Of a stretch of DNA of 12,880 nt, positions 1-6,996 are shown piece by piece. Under the pieces are notes generated by a model. It made no database searches. It was not told the origin of the DNA and was given only the letters and a program-made list of their open reading frames with translations. Origin of the DNA: an uncultured bacterium (GTDB lineage: Bacteria > Cyanobacteriota > Vampirovibrionia > Gastranaerophilales > Gastranaerophilaceae); contig CAMAGQ010000038.1 in the NCBI GenBank assembly GCA_945833895.1, positions 1-12,880 of the forward strand. Reading direction: 5' to 3'. Each line of letters starts with the position of its first letter. The stretch's first letter is position 1. A program made the translations under genes and the position numbers.

Positions 1-45
1 TTGGAGAGGGGGGAGGATAATCTTTATTTTGCAATCTGGCATTTG

Positions 46-54
46 TGGTATAAT
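46..54 (+). promoter_or_regulatory. Extended -10 promoter of tatD-tlyA
   Basis: TGg followed by a perfect TATAAT (49-54) forms an extended -10 element. The -35 side is weak: TTGCAA at 29-34 is only 14 bp upstream. Predicted transcription start is about 61-62, at or next to the ATG at 62, so the transcript would be essentially leaderless. A purine-rich, Shine-Dalgarno-like stretch lies at 8-17 but would be outside this transcript. Confidence 0.55.
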
Positions 55-61
55 CATTATT

Positions 62-841
62 ATGGATGACATTTACATTATAAACACCCATTCTCACGCC
101 AACATGTTGAAAGAAATCAACATAGATTCAGCAATGGAAAATGCTCGGAATAATCACATCTTAACCATTGTTCCATCAAGTTCCGCTGATGATATTTTTG
201 AGGTGGATAAGTTTATTACCAAATACCCCGATACCTTCGGGTATGTCGGTGTTTTCCCCGAAGAAGTTAAAACTTTTACCGACAAAACTCTATCCGATAT
301 GGAAAATATTATTAAGTCCAATCCCAAAATTATCGGTATCGGTGAGGTCGGGTTGGATTACTACTGGGACAAGTCGTATAAAGAACTTCAAAAAGATGTT
401 TTTATTAAGCAAATTGAGTTTGCAAATCAGATGAACCTTCCGTTGAACATCCATTCCCGTGAGGCTCATTTTGATACCCTTGAAATTCTTAAAAAATACA
501 ACAAAAATTCAACGGCGATTTTGCACTGTTTTTCAGGCAGTATTGAGTTTGCAAAAGAATGTATAAAAGAAAATATTTATATCGCTCTTGGCGGTGTGGT
601 AACTTTCAAAAACGCAATTAAAGCAAAAGAGGTTGCTGCACAAATTCCGCTTGAATATCTTCTGCTTGAAACAGATGACCCGTATCTTGCTCCTGTGCCG
701 TTTCGCGGTAAGGAAAATCAGCCAATGTATGTAAAGTACGTTGCAGAAGAAATCGCAAGGCTTCGCAACATCTCGGTTGAAGAAGTTGCTCGTGTTACAA
801 CCCAAAACGCAGAAAGGATTTTCAACTTTAATGCAGAATAA
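62..841 (+). CDS. tatD: TatD family metal-dependent hydrolase / DNase
   Basis: Product of 259 aa, the usual length for TatD (about 255-265). The family are cytoplasmic TIM-barrel metal hydrolases with DNase (3'-5' exonuclease) activity, linked to DNA repair and quality control. Visible ligands are H10 and H12 (THSH), E95 (GEVGLDYY), H131 (NIHSREA), H155 (ILHCFSGS) and D205 (LLETDDPYL), so the active site looks complete. Two small deviations from the usual sequence are Asn instead of Asp just before the THSH motif, and GVFP (63-66) where the family normally has GxHP. I chose the ATG at 62 because it gives the canonical N-terminus and follows a strong -10. An in-frame TTG at 29, preceded by a purine-rich SD-like tract, would add 11 residues and is the alternative. 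It overlaps tlyA by 11 nt, suggesting one operon with coupled translation. Confidence 0.93.
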   Translation: MDDIYIINTHSHANMLKEINIDSAMENARNNHILTIVPSSSADDIFEVDKFITKYPDTFGYVGVFPEEVKTFTDKTLSDMENIIKSNPKIIGIGEVGLDYYWDKSYKELQKDVFIKQIEFANQMNLPLNIHSREAHFDTLEILKKYNKNSTAILHCFSGSIEFAKECIKENIYIALGGVVTFKNAIKAKEVAAQIPLEYLLLETDDPYLAPVPFRGKENQPMYVKYVAEEIARLRNISVEEVARVTTQNAERIFNFNAE

Positions 842-1643
842 GGAACGTCTTGACAAATATTTGACCGATTTAGGCTACTTTGACACAAAAAGTAAGGCTT
901 CTGCCGCTATTCTTGCAGGTAACGTTAAAATTAATGACGAATATATTACAAAAGCAGGGTTTCAAATTAATCCGAGCAAAGAATACGACATAGTTGTTAA
1001 GTCTATGCCTTTTGTTTCCCGTGGCGGATTTAAGTTGAAAAAGGCGATTGATACTTTTCACCCTGAAATAGAGGGAAGAGTTTGTTTTGATGCGGGTGCT
1101 TCGACAGGCGGGTTTACTGATTGTCTTTTGCAAAACGGGGCAAAATACGTTTACGCAGTTGATGTCGGTTACGGGCAACTGGATTGGAAAATTCGTTCCG
1201 ATAAAAGGGTTAAGACCGTTGAGAAAACTAATCTTAAAATTTGTGAGTTTTCCGAAATCTACGCAGAAAATGACGAAGTTGCCGATTTGTTGGTAAGTGA
1301 TTTGTCTTTTATTTCGCTGACTAAAGTTCTTGGAAATTTGAAGTTGCTTTTAAATCCCGATTTCCACGAGATGATTTGTTTGATTAAGCCTCAATTTGAA
1401 GCGGGTAAGGAAAAAATTGAAAAAGGCGGTGTTGTTCGCGATAAAAAAACACATATTGAAGTTATTACAAATGTTATTGATTATGCGAAATCTCTCGGCT
1501 ACTTTATAAAAGGGTTGACGTACTCCTCAATCAAAGGCCCTGCGGGAAATATTGAGTATTTGGTTTGGCTTACAACAGAAGAAACTCCGCAAGATTACGA
1601 CATTATCGACATTGTAGGCAGTGCGTTTGAAAATTTAAACTAA
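831..1643 (+). CDS. tlyA: TlyA family rRNA (cytidine-2'-O)-methyltransferase
   Basis: Product of 270 aa with an N-terminal S4 RNA-binding domain (about 4-65: RLDKYLTDLGYF... SRGGFKL) followed by an FtsJ/RrmJ-like SAM methyltransferase domain. The SAM-binding loop is DAGASTGGFTD (87-97), followed by the TlyA hallmark VDVGYGQLDW (110-119). The catalytic K-D-K-E set of 2'-O methyltransferases appears as K68, D157 (VSDLSF), K186 (LIKPQF) and E242 (GNIEYLVW). Characterised TlyA enzymes 2'-O-methylate cytidines in 23S (and some 16S) rRNA; the old label hemolysin is probably misleading. The ATG at 831 lies inside the end of tatD, and an AGAAAGGA sequence at 811-818 can act as a slightly distant ribosome binding site. 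The stop codon overlaps that of the convergent gene. Confidence 0.93.
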   Translation: MQNKERLDKYLTDLGYFDTKSKASAAILAGNVKINDEYITKAGFQINPSKEYDIVVKSMPFVSRGGFKLKKAIDTFHPEIEGRVCFDAGASTGGFTDCLLQNGAKYVYAVDVGYGQLDWKIRSDKRVKTVEKTNLKICEFSEIYAENDEVADLLVSDLSFISLTKVLGNLKLLLNPDFHEMICLIKPQFEAGKEKIEKGGVVRDKKTHIEVITNVIDYAKSLGYFIKGLTYSSIKGPAGNIEYLVWLTTEETPQDYDIIDIVGSAFENLN

Positions 1644-2059
1644 AATATCACTTCAGGTTTTTTCTTTATATTAAGGTCAATATACTTGAATATGTTCAGG
1701 CAAATCCCCGGTTGAAAATAGTATGAGCCGTCGGCAGGTGTAATTTTTAGCATTCCTTGATTGGTATTCACGTTTGAAATATTTGCAACAAACTGTTTAT
1801 TGACCGCCGTAAATATTATGTAGCCTGATTTTGACTGAATTTCTTCAATATCAAATCTGTTGGCATTAATTGCCGCAAGTGTCAGGTAAAACAGCGAAGC
1901 GTTATCTGTATTGAAAACTCTTGTACACTGCTCAAACTGGACATTCTGGGCGGTAATGAGTGTACTGAGGCTCATCATATCGCTTACTGCATTTGCAGGA
2001 ATTGAGGATGTGCAAATTATACAAATTAACAAAAATATATGTTTTAAGATTCTTTCCAT
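1640..2059 (-). CDS. Secreted hypothetical protein, translationally coupled to polA
   Basis: Product of 139 aa that I do not recognise. It begins with a clear Sec signal peptide: a basic start (MERILKH), a hydrophobic core (about 8-20) and a PANA-V cleavage site after A24. The mature part is about 115 aa, mixed alpha/beta in appearance, with only two cysteines (C45, C120) that could form one disulfide if exported. There is no lipobox or membrane anchor. The ATG lies inside the last codons of polA (16-nt overlap) with AGGTGA a few bases upstream, so it is probably co-transcribed with and coupled to polA, although nothing in the sequence implies a DNA-related role. Its TAG stop overlaps the TAA of the convergent tlyA. 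An envelope or periplasmic role is inference from the signal peptide only. Confidence 0.8.
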   Translation of the reverse strand: MERILKHIFLLICIICTSSIPANAVSDMMSLSTLITAQNVQFEQCTRVFNTDNASLFYLTLAAINANRFDIEEIQSKSGYIIFTAVNKQFVANISNVNTNQGMLKITPADGSYYFQPGICLNIFKYIDLNIKKKPEVIF

Positions 2060-4914
2060 GAGTCACCTACATTAACATCTATTAACAGCGGAACTTTTAG
2101 CGGTTGCTCCTGTTCCATTGCGTTTAGTACAAGTTTTTTGACCAAATCAAGTTCATCTTTTGCAACTTCTACCACAAGTTCGTCGTGTACCTGCAAGATT
2201 AATTTTGACTTGCAGTTGTTTTCTTTCAAACTTTTGGCAAAATCTACCATAGCAAGTTTTATCAAATCTGATGCAGAGCCTTGCATAGGGTGATTTATCG
2301 CTGCACGTTTTGCAAACTCTCTAATCATCGCATTAGGGCTGTTGATTTCGTTTTCAAGGTATCTTTTTCTGCCTGAAATAGTTTCAACATAACCTTGAGT
2401 TTCTACAAGTTCAACCATATTTTCCATATATGCTTTTATGCCCGGGTAAGTTACAAAATATTTCTCGATAAAACTCCCAGCTTCGTCAGCAGTGATTTTT
2501 AAGGCTTTAGCAAGTCCGTATTTCGTTTGTCCGTAAACGATGCCGAAGTTTACCGCTTTTGCCTTGTAACGCATCTCTTTCGTGACTTCCTCCATCGGAA
2601 CTTCAAAGACTTTTGATGCTGTCAGGGTATGAACATCAACTCCTGAATTGAAGGCATCAATCAAATGCTCGTCGCCTGACACGTGAGCAAGCAGCCGCAA
2701 CTCGATTTGTGAGTAATCCGCGGACATTATAAGGTAATTCTCCTTGTCACACGGCACAAAGGCTTGTCTTATGGTGTTTCCTTCCTCTGAGCGTATCGGA
2801 ATGTTTTGCAGATTCGGGTTTGAGGAAGATAGACGTCCTGTCGTTGTCACGGCTTGGTTAAATGATGTGTGTATGCGTTTATCCTTGTAGTCCACAAGTT
2901 CAGGCAATACCTCTGTGTAAGTCGTTTTTAGTTTGGTATATTTTCTGTGTTCCAGAATAAGTTTTGCGATTTCGTATTCCTCAGCAAGTTGGGTTAAAAC
3001 CTCTGCACTTGTCGAATTTTTGGATTTGCCACGTTTTTTGCCGCTTTTTAGTTTGAGTTCATCGAAAAGAACTGTCGCAACTTGTTTTGGCGATTTGATA
3101 TTAAACTCCATGCCTGCTTCTTGGTAGATTTGTGTTTCTAAACTTTTAAGTTTTTTGTTAAATTCTACAGTCAGTGAGTCAAGATAATCGACGTCAATTG
3201 AAACTCCTGTAATCTCCATATCGGCAAGAACTTTCGCCAGAGGAATTTCGATATTTGTGAGTATGGAATATTCTTTACTGTCAAGGCTTTCCATCCAATG
3301 TTTTGCAAGCATGAATAATGATGCTGTCAGATTTCCAGCGTAATCTTTAACTTCTTCAACAGGTTTGTCCTGCCAGTGTGAGGTTTTATCGTCTGTCACC
3401 ATTGATGGCAGAATGTGGTCTATTTGCTCCATACACTGGATATCAAAGGCTGAATTTGCGTTGGAATTTTTTATATAGCAGGCTAATTTTGTATCGAGCG
3501 TAACACCTTTTATATCTATTCCGAAACATTTCAGAACACAATCTTCGATTTTTAAATCGTGTGTAATCTTTTTTATCGATTCGTTTTCCAGGATATTTTT
3601 TAATTTATCAAAGACGGTTTTTTGTCGAAGATTTTGTGTGATATTTCGTCCTGCAAACGGAATGTAGTAGGTTTGCGTTGAAAAATCTTTATCCCGATTA
3701 AATTCTATAATTCCGTTATTTGTTGTTGCAGAAGGGTTTACACCAAACAGCAATCCTCGAACCTCAAAATTGATAGCGTTTTTAAAGTCAGAAATAATAT
3801 TCAGTGAAAAAACTTGTTGAGAATTAAGTGTTTGGATTAAGTTATCAAGGTTTTCTTCTGTATTTACAACAGTTGCATTGTATTCGTATTCAACTTTGTT
3901 TACATTTTCTTGTACCGCTTGGGCAAATAATCCTAATTGACCGTTATCGCTTTGCGGTAATTGTACCTGAGCGGTTTCGTTTTCTGTTTGTACAGGTTTT
4001 TCAATGACGGCTTCTTTATTGAATAATTTCAAGATAAACTCAATATTTTTCAAAAAACTGTAAAACTGCATAGCACGTAGAAAATCTGTTACTTCTGCGA
4101 TATTCGGTATTTCTATTTTAGTGTTTTCAAAATTGAAATCGACATCAACATCTTGAACAATAGTTGCCAAAAACTTACTTAACTTAGCGATTTCAACGCC
4201 TGACGAGATTTTTTCTTTAATGGATTTTCCGCTGATATTGTCGATATTTGCAAGAACGTTATCAACAGTTCCAAATTCTTCAAGTAGTTTTACTGCTGTT
4301 TTTTCTCCAATCCCTTTAACTCCGGGGATATTGTCCGAGGTATCTCCTCTTAGTGCTTTGTAATCAATTACCTGATTAGGATAAACGCCTAATTTTTCGT
4401 GAACCTTTTCCCAATCGTATTCGATAAGTTCGCCTTTAGAAGGAATTATGACCTTAATACAGCCGTTTTGTCTGATTAGTTGGAATGAATCCTGATCCCC
4501 TGTCAGAATGTAAACTTTATGCCCGAGTTCGCAAGCCTTGCGGGAAATCGTTCCGATTACATCGTCTGCTTCAAATCCTTCCTTTGTATAAATCGGTATA
4601 TTAAACGCTTTTAAACCTGCATAAATTAAGCCCATTTGAATACGCATAGGGTCAGGCATGGCTTCTCGGTTTGCTTTGTATTCTACAAATTTTTCGGTTC
4701 TAAATGTGTGGTGTGAAACGTCAAAAGCAACACCGATTGCGTTCGGGGAAAGGTTCTTGTTTTTTAACAGGTCAAAAATTGCTTTGAAAAACCCGTAAAC
4801 AGCCCACGTTGGTGTTCCGTCTTTCGTTTTCATTGCAGTTCGTTCAAGTGCGTAATATTGACGAAACGCAAGAGCATGACCGTCTATCAATATTAGAGTC
4901 TTTGATTCACCCAT
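2044..4914 (-). CDS. polA: DNA polymerase I (proofreading site degenerate)
   Basis: Product of 956 aa, full length for Pol I, the repair and Okazaki-fragment polymerase. The N-terminal 5' nuclease (about 1-300) carries the expected acidic motifs: LIDGHALAFR, EGFEADDVIG (112-121), LTGDQDS (137-143) and the helix-three-turn-helix region DTSDNIPGVKGIGEKTA (191-207). A low-complexity linker (about 302-345) follows. The 3'-5' exonuclease-like domain (about 346-545) has lost most metal ligands. The polymerase domain is intact: motif A DYSQIELR (D733), O-helix RYKAKAVNFGIVYG (K786, F790, Y794), and motif C QVHDELVVEV (H910, D911, E912). F790 is the position where Phe gives dideoxynucleotide discrimination. 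An AGGGGG ribosome binding site lies 8-9 nt before the ATG. The gene has its own promoter downstream of dedA and overlaps the next gene by 16 nt. Confidence 0.97.
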   Translation of the reverse strand: MGESKTLILIDGHALAFRQYYALERTAMKTKDGTPTWAVYGFFKAIFDLLKNKNLSPNAIGVAFDVSHHTFRTEKFVEYKANREAMPDPMRIQMGLIYAGLKAFNIPIYTKEGFEADDVIGTISRKACELGHKVYILTGDQDSFQLIRQNGCIKVIIPSKGELIEYDWEKVHEKLGVYPNQVIDYKALRGDTSDNIPGVKGIGEKTAVKLLEEFGTVDNVLANIDNISGKSIKEKISSGVEIAKLSKFLATIVQDVDVDFNFENTKIEIPNIAEVTDFLRAMQFYSFLKNIEFILKLFNKEAVIEKPVQTENETAQVQLPQSDNGQLGLFAQAVQENVNKVEYEYNATVVNTEENLDNLIQTLNSQQVFSLNIISDFKNAINFEVRGLLFGVNPSATTNNGIIEFNRDKDFSTQTYYIPFAGRNITQNLRQKTVFDKLKNILENESIKKITHDLKIEDCVLKCFGIDIKGVTLDTKLACYIKNSNANSAFDIQCMEQIDHILPSMVTDDKTSHWQDKPVEEVKDYAGNLTASLFMLAKHWMESLDSKEYSILTNIEIPLAKVLADMEITGVSIDVDYLDSLTVEFNKKLKSLETQIYQEAGMEFNIKSPKQVATVLFDELKLKSGKKRGKSKNSTSAEVLTQLAEEYEIAKLILEHRKYTKLKTTYTEVLPELVDYKDKRIHTSFNQAVTTTGRLSSSNPNLQNIPIRSEEGNTIRQAFVPCDKENYLIMSADYSQIELRLLAHVSGDEHLIDAFNSGVDVHTLTASKVFEVPMEEVTKEMRYKAKAVNFGIVYGQTKYGLAKALKITADEAGSFIEKYFVTYPGIKAYMENMVELVETQGYVETISGRKRYLENEINSPNAMIREFAKRAAINHPMQGSASDLIKLAMVDFAKSLKENNCKSKLILQVHDELVVEVAKDELDLVKKLVLNAMEQEQPLKVPLLIDVNVGDSWKES

Positions 4915-4938
4915 TCTAACTATCCCCCTGTATTCAAG

Positions 4939-4967
4939 ATTATGACATAAAAAGTTCTGCCTTGCAA
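4939..4967 (-). promoter_or_regulatory. polA promoter
   Basis: On the minus strand, TTGCAA (4967-4962) is separated by exactly 17 bp from CATAAT (4944-4939), which is preceded by TGT, giving an extended -10. Predicted start is about 4932, leaving a short leader that still contains the AGGGGG ribosome binding site. A second TATAAT (4982-4977) lies immediately after the dedA stop and is an alternative. No terminator is visible between dedA and polA, so read-through from dedA is also possible. Confidence 0.55.
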
Positions 4968-4991
4968 TTTCTTACGATTATATAGTTTTTG

Positions 4992-5621
4992 TTATTCGTT
5001 TTCTTCTGCTTTAACCTGTTTTATGTGTCTGTAAATGTATAAACCTGCAAGTATCAGGCATGCTGTGATGATTACTATGTCAAATTTTGACCAGATTACT
5101 TTTAATTTGTCGAGGTTTTCGCCTAATTTAATGCCGACATATACAAGCACGTAACTCCAGATTAGTGAGCCGACAAAGGTCAGAGTGAAGAAGGTTCTTT
5201 TTCTTGCCTTTAAAATTCCTGCGGGAAACGATATGAAGGTTCTTACCACAGGCAGCATTCTGCAAAGAAAGAATGCCCAATCTCCGTATTTTTCAACGAG
5301 TTTATCGGCATCATCCAAATCTTTTCTTGTTACAAAAACGTATTTGCCGTATTTTTCAAAGAATTTTCTTCCGCCGAAGTATCCGAGGTAATATGAAGGT
5401 ATTGAACCTAAAACACAGCCGATAGCACCTGCAATTGCGGCGGCATGAAAGCCCATTTCTCCTTTTGACACAAGGTAGCCTGCAAACGGTAACACCGCTT
5501 CAGAGGGCAGTGGTATATTACATGACTCTATCGCCATCAAAATCATTATCCCGACAGGTCCTGTCGCTGTTATTACTCCTTCTATCCAGTTAACTACTTC
5601 ACTTATTACATTTTCTAACAT
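4992..5621 (-). CDS. DedA family membrane protein
   Basis: Product of 209 aa, typical for the DedA / SNARE-associated (VTT domain) family. These inner-membrane proteins, related to lipid flippases and scramblases, affect membrane homeostasis; some members flip undecaprenyl phosphate or phosphatidylethanolamine. Visible family motifs are E32-x4-P37-L-P39-S40-E41 (ESCNIPLPSE) near the start, G84-R-K-FFEKYGKY (83-94), and the signature FFLCRMLPVVRTFISFPAG (117-135) with R121, P124 and R127. Hydrophobic segments are at about 18-31, 58-80, 143-163 and 182-197, and the tail is charged and cytoplasmic. The start is supported by GGGAGA 7 nt upstream and an extended -10 promoter. Substrate cannot be assigned from sequence. 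Confidence 0.92.
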   Translation of the reverse strand: MLENVISEVVNWIEGVITATGPVGIMILMAIESCNIPLPSEAVLPFAGYLVSKGEMGFHAAAIAGAIGCVLGSIPSYYLGYFGGRKFFEKYGKYVFVTRKDLDDADKLVEKYGDWAFFLCRMLPVVRTFISFPAGILKARKRTFFTLTFVGSLIWSYVLVYVGIKLGENLDKLKVIWSKFDIVIITACLILAGLYIYRHIKQVKAEENE

Positions 5622-5648
5622 ATAAAATCTCTCCCTTTTCCGTTGTTC

Positions 5649-5677
5649 ATTATATCAGAAAAATTTTTAAGTATTAC
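5649..5677 (-). promoter_or_regulatory. dedA promoter (extended -10)
   Basis: Minus-strand TGA-TATAAT (5657-5649) is a near-ideal extended -10. The -35 region (about 5677-5672) is poor (GTAATA), as is common with extended -10 promoters, and lies inside the inverted repeat at 5673-5688. Predicted start is about 5642, giving a leader of about 20 nt with the GGGAGA ribosome binding site. Confidence 0.55.
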
Positions 5678-5688
5678 ATGCCTGTAAT
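5673..5688. promoter_or_regulatory. Inverted repeat over the dedA -35 region, candidate operator
   Basis: ATTACA-TGCC-TGTAAT has perfect 6-bp arms around a 4-bp centre and lies where the dedA -35 element should be. No U-run follows on either strand, so it is not a terminator. The position is what one expects of a repressor or activator site; the regulator is unknown. Confidence 0.35.
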
Positions 5689-5697
5689 TACGCTAAG

Positions 5698-5731
5698 AAA
5701 ATAGCCCCTGCAGCGTGGCAGAGGCTATTTT
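5698..5731. terminator. Bidirectional intrinsic terminator after HU gene
   Basis: AAAATAGCC (5698-5706) pairs with GGCTATTTT (5723-5731). After one C/A mismatch the stem continues with CTGC/GCAG, closing a 6-nt loop. The A-run before and T-run after make it usable on both strands. It lies 19 nt past the HU stop codon and before the dedA promoter, so it separates the two units. Confidence 0.85.
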
Positions 5732-5750
5732 AATCTTGGCTAATTCAAAA

Positions 5751-6029
5751 TTATTTGCCGTTAACAGCAGTTTTGAATTTTTTACCAGCTGAGAAAGCAG
5801 GAACTGTTTTAGCAGGGATTTTAATTTCTTTACCTGTTTGAGGGTTTCTGCCTGTTCTAGCTGCTCTTTTGCGAGCTTCAAAAGTTCCAAATCCAACCAA
5901 AGTAACTTTTTTACCTTTAGAAACAGTTTTTTGAATTGTATCAATCAATGAAGATAATACTTCAGCTGCTTCTTTTTGTGTTACGTTTGCTTTTTTTGAA
6001 ATTTCTTGTACTAATTCTTCTTTGTTCAT
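5751..6029 (-). CDS. hup: HU family DNA-binding protein
   Basis: Product of 92 aa, the standard HU length. HU is a homodimeric nucleoid protein that bends DNA without strong sequence preference. The N-terminal helical dimerisation part is MNKEELVQEISKKANVTQKEAAEVL. The beta-arm carries the family signature GFGTFEARKRAARTGRNPQTG (47-67), with the intercalating proline in RNPQTG (62-67), and the C-terminus is the usual IPAKTVPAFSAGKKFK. IHF subunits are close relatives, but the sequence reads as generic HU. An ideal AAGGAG ribosome binding site lies 7 nt before the ATG, with a near-consensus promoter upstream and a strong terminator downstream. This is a highly expressed single-gene unit. Confidence 0.97.
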   Translation of the reverse strand: MNKEELVQEISKKANVTQKEAAEVLSSLIDTIQKTVSKGKKVTLVGFGTFEARKRAARTGRNPQTGKEIKIPAKTVPAFSAGKKFKTAVNGK

Positions 6030-6060
6030 AATAAAACTCCTTCTTCTTGTGTACCACTTA

Positions 6061-6088
6061 ATTATATTAAAAATTTCAATTCATGCAA
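6061..6088 (-). promoter_or_regulatory. Promoter of the HU gene
   Basis: Minus-strand TTGCAT (6088-6083), a 16-bp spacer, then a perfect TATAAT (6066-6061). Predicted start is about 6054, giving a leader of about 25 nt with AAGGAG. The -35 is embedded in the small palindrome ATGC-AA-GCAT (6083-6092). Confidence 0.65.
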
Positions 6089-6090
6089 GC

Positions 6091-6108
6091 ATTTTAACGA
6101 ATTTTAAC
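6091..6108 (-). repeat. 10-bp-phased direct repeat upstream of the HU promoter
   Basis: ATTTTAAC occurs at 6091-6098 and again at 6101-6108 (GTTAAAAT twice on the minus strand), exactly one helical turn apart and directly upstream of the -35. It may be an A/T-rich UP element for the RNA polymerase alpha subunit or a phased protein site. Which of these cannot be told from sequence. Confidence 0.4.
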
Positions 6109-6148
6109 AAATATTTAATTAAAAAACCTCTTTATAGTTGAAATTCGG

Positions 6149-6478
6149 TTATATTTTCTTCAAAACACAGTACGAAATTGCAATAATTATTGAAGCAATG
6201 AAAGCACTCAAAGTGTTTTCCAGTCTGTATTGCGGGATGAAATACGATACTGCGTATAAAATTCCGAAGTTCAACAACAGATTAAACAGACCAAATGTAA
6301 ATATATTTATTGGAAATGTTAACAATTTTACAATCGGTTTAATAAACATGTTAATAATTGTTAATGCTAACGCAATAAGCATGGCAAATGCGAAATTTTC
6401 CACCTGAACTCCGGGCAGATAGCATGTTGCCATGATTATACCTGCAAATATTAGCCACTTAATTATAAATTTTTTCAT
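6149..6478 (-). CDS. Four-helix membrane protein, PF04020 (YvlD/phage-holin superfamily IV-like)
   Basis: Product of 109 aa and almost entirely hydrophobic, with four probable membrane segments (about 5-21, 28-46, 52-79 and 88-106). The central NMFIKPIVKLLTFPINIFTFGLFNLLLN region (43-70) with its conserved N, KP, P and GLF-N pattern is characteristic of the YvlD-like family. Databases often label that family phage holin, but it is widespread in chromosomes without phages, and there are no phage genes here. Function is unknown; Bacillus relatives are linked to envelope-stress operons. It starts 11 nt after the stop of the secreted protein gene upstream, so the two are probably co-transcribed. 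The ribosome binding site (AGGCTGAG) is weak and overlaps the preceding stop region. Confidence 0.85.
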   Translation of the reverse strand: MKKFIIKWLIFAGIIMATCYLPGVQVENFAFAMLIALALTIINMFIKPIVKLLTFPINIFTFGLFNLLLNFGILYAVSYFIPQYRLENTLSAFIASIIIAISYCVLKKI

Positions 6479-6489
6479 TATAACTCAGC

Positions 6490-6846
6490 CTATTGAACGC
6501 TCTTTACACGGATTTTGCCGTTTTCATCTCTAACAAATTGAAGATTGTTTGAACCCGGTCTTGGTTGTGTTGGTTGATACTGAGTTCTTGCAGAAGGTGT
6601 AATGTCAACTTTGCCCTCTTGATAATCAAGGTATTTATTTTTCTTATCTCTTCTTGTCTTATACTGTTCAGGATCATTGGCAAAATCAAGAGTTTCCTCT
6701 TTGTTGAACTGGTATTGCTGAATTTGGGTAACATTTCTTGTACCTTCGTTTGTTCCCATTGGCAAGCCCGGAACTGCTGATGCCGGATTTACATTTATAA
6801 TGCCGATAATTGCCACTGCCGATAATGCGATTAATAACTTATTCAT
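6490..6846 (-). CDS. Small secreted hypothetical protein
   Basis: Product of 118 aa that I do not recognise. The first 24 residues form a Sec signal peptide: MNK start, hydrophobic core LLIALSAVAIIGII and cleavage after PASA, leaving V25. The mature part (about 94 aa) is polar, rich in N, Q, K, R, D and P, with no cysteine and no obvious fold, and may be largely disordered. Segments are a Q-rich NVTQIQQYQF stretch (about 38-47), a basic KTRRDKKNK cluster (about 63-71) and a QPTQPRPG stretch (about 91-98). The ATG at 6846 is preferred because AAGGAG lies 8 nt upstream and it begins the signal peptide; a GTG three codons earlier is less well placed. It is first in an operon with the four-helix membrane protein. 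Confidence 0.82.
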   Translation of the reverse strand: MNKLLIALSAVAIIGIINVNPASAVPGLPMGTNEGTRNVTQIQQYQFNKEETLDFANDPEQYKTRRDKKNKYLDYQEGKVDITPSARTQYQPTQPRPGSNNLQFVRDENGKIRVKSVQ

Positions 6847-6875
6847 AATACACACTCCTTATCTATTCCCTTATT

Positions 6876-6904
6876 ATTTTACATGTTTTTTCTAAAAAAA
6901 TCAA
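6876..6904 (-). promoter_or_regulatory. Promoter of the secreted protein / four-helix protein operon
   Basis: Minus-strand TTGATT (6904-6899), a 17-bp spacer, then TAAAAT (6881-6876). Predicted start is about 6869, a leader of about 23 nt containing AAGGAG. Confidence 0.5.
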
Positions 6905-6996
6905 TGAACATCTACTTTTTACTAATAATCTTTACAAATTATTACTATTTTAGTCAATGAAACTTCACAAAATGACGATTATTATATATTTGTAAA

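Noticed and set aside
29..61. TTG start extending TatD by 11 residues
   Set aside because: The extension contains the -10 promoter sequence and is not part of the TatD fold. The SD-like tract at 8-17 is 12 nt away. Kept as an alternative start only.
741..830. Upstream ATG extending TlyA by 30 residues
   Set aside because: The added residues overlap tatD deeply and precede the normal S4 domain start; the ATG at 831 gives the standard family N-terminus.
831..1643. TlyA as a hemolysin/toxin
   Set aside because: The S4 plus FtsJ-like methyltransferase architecture and catalytic K-D-K-E residues point to rRNA methylation; the hemolysin label is historical.
6138..6407. + strand ORF opposite the four-helix membrane protein
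   Set aside because: Antisense shadow of a recognised family member, without promoter or ribosome binding site.
6149..6478. Holin-like protein as evidence of a prophage
   Set aside because: The PF04020-type family is chromosomal in many bacteria, and no integrase, structural or lysis genes or att-like repeats are present. The only cell-wall lytic gene is unlinked and separately transcribed.
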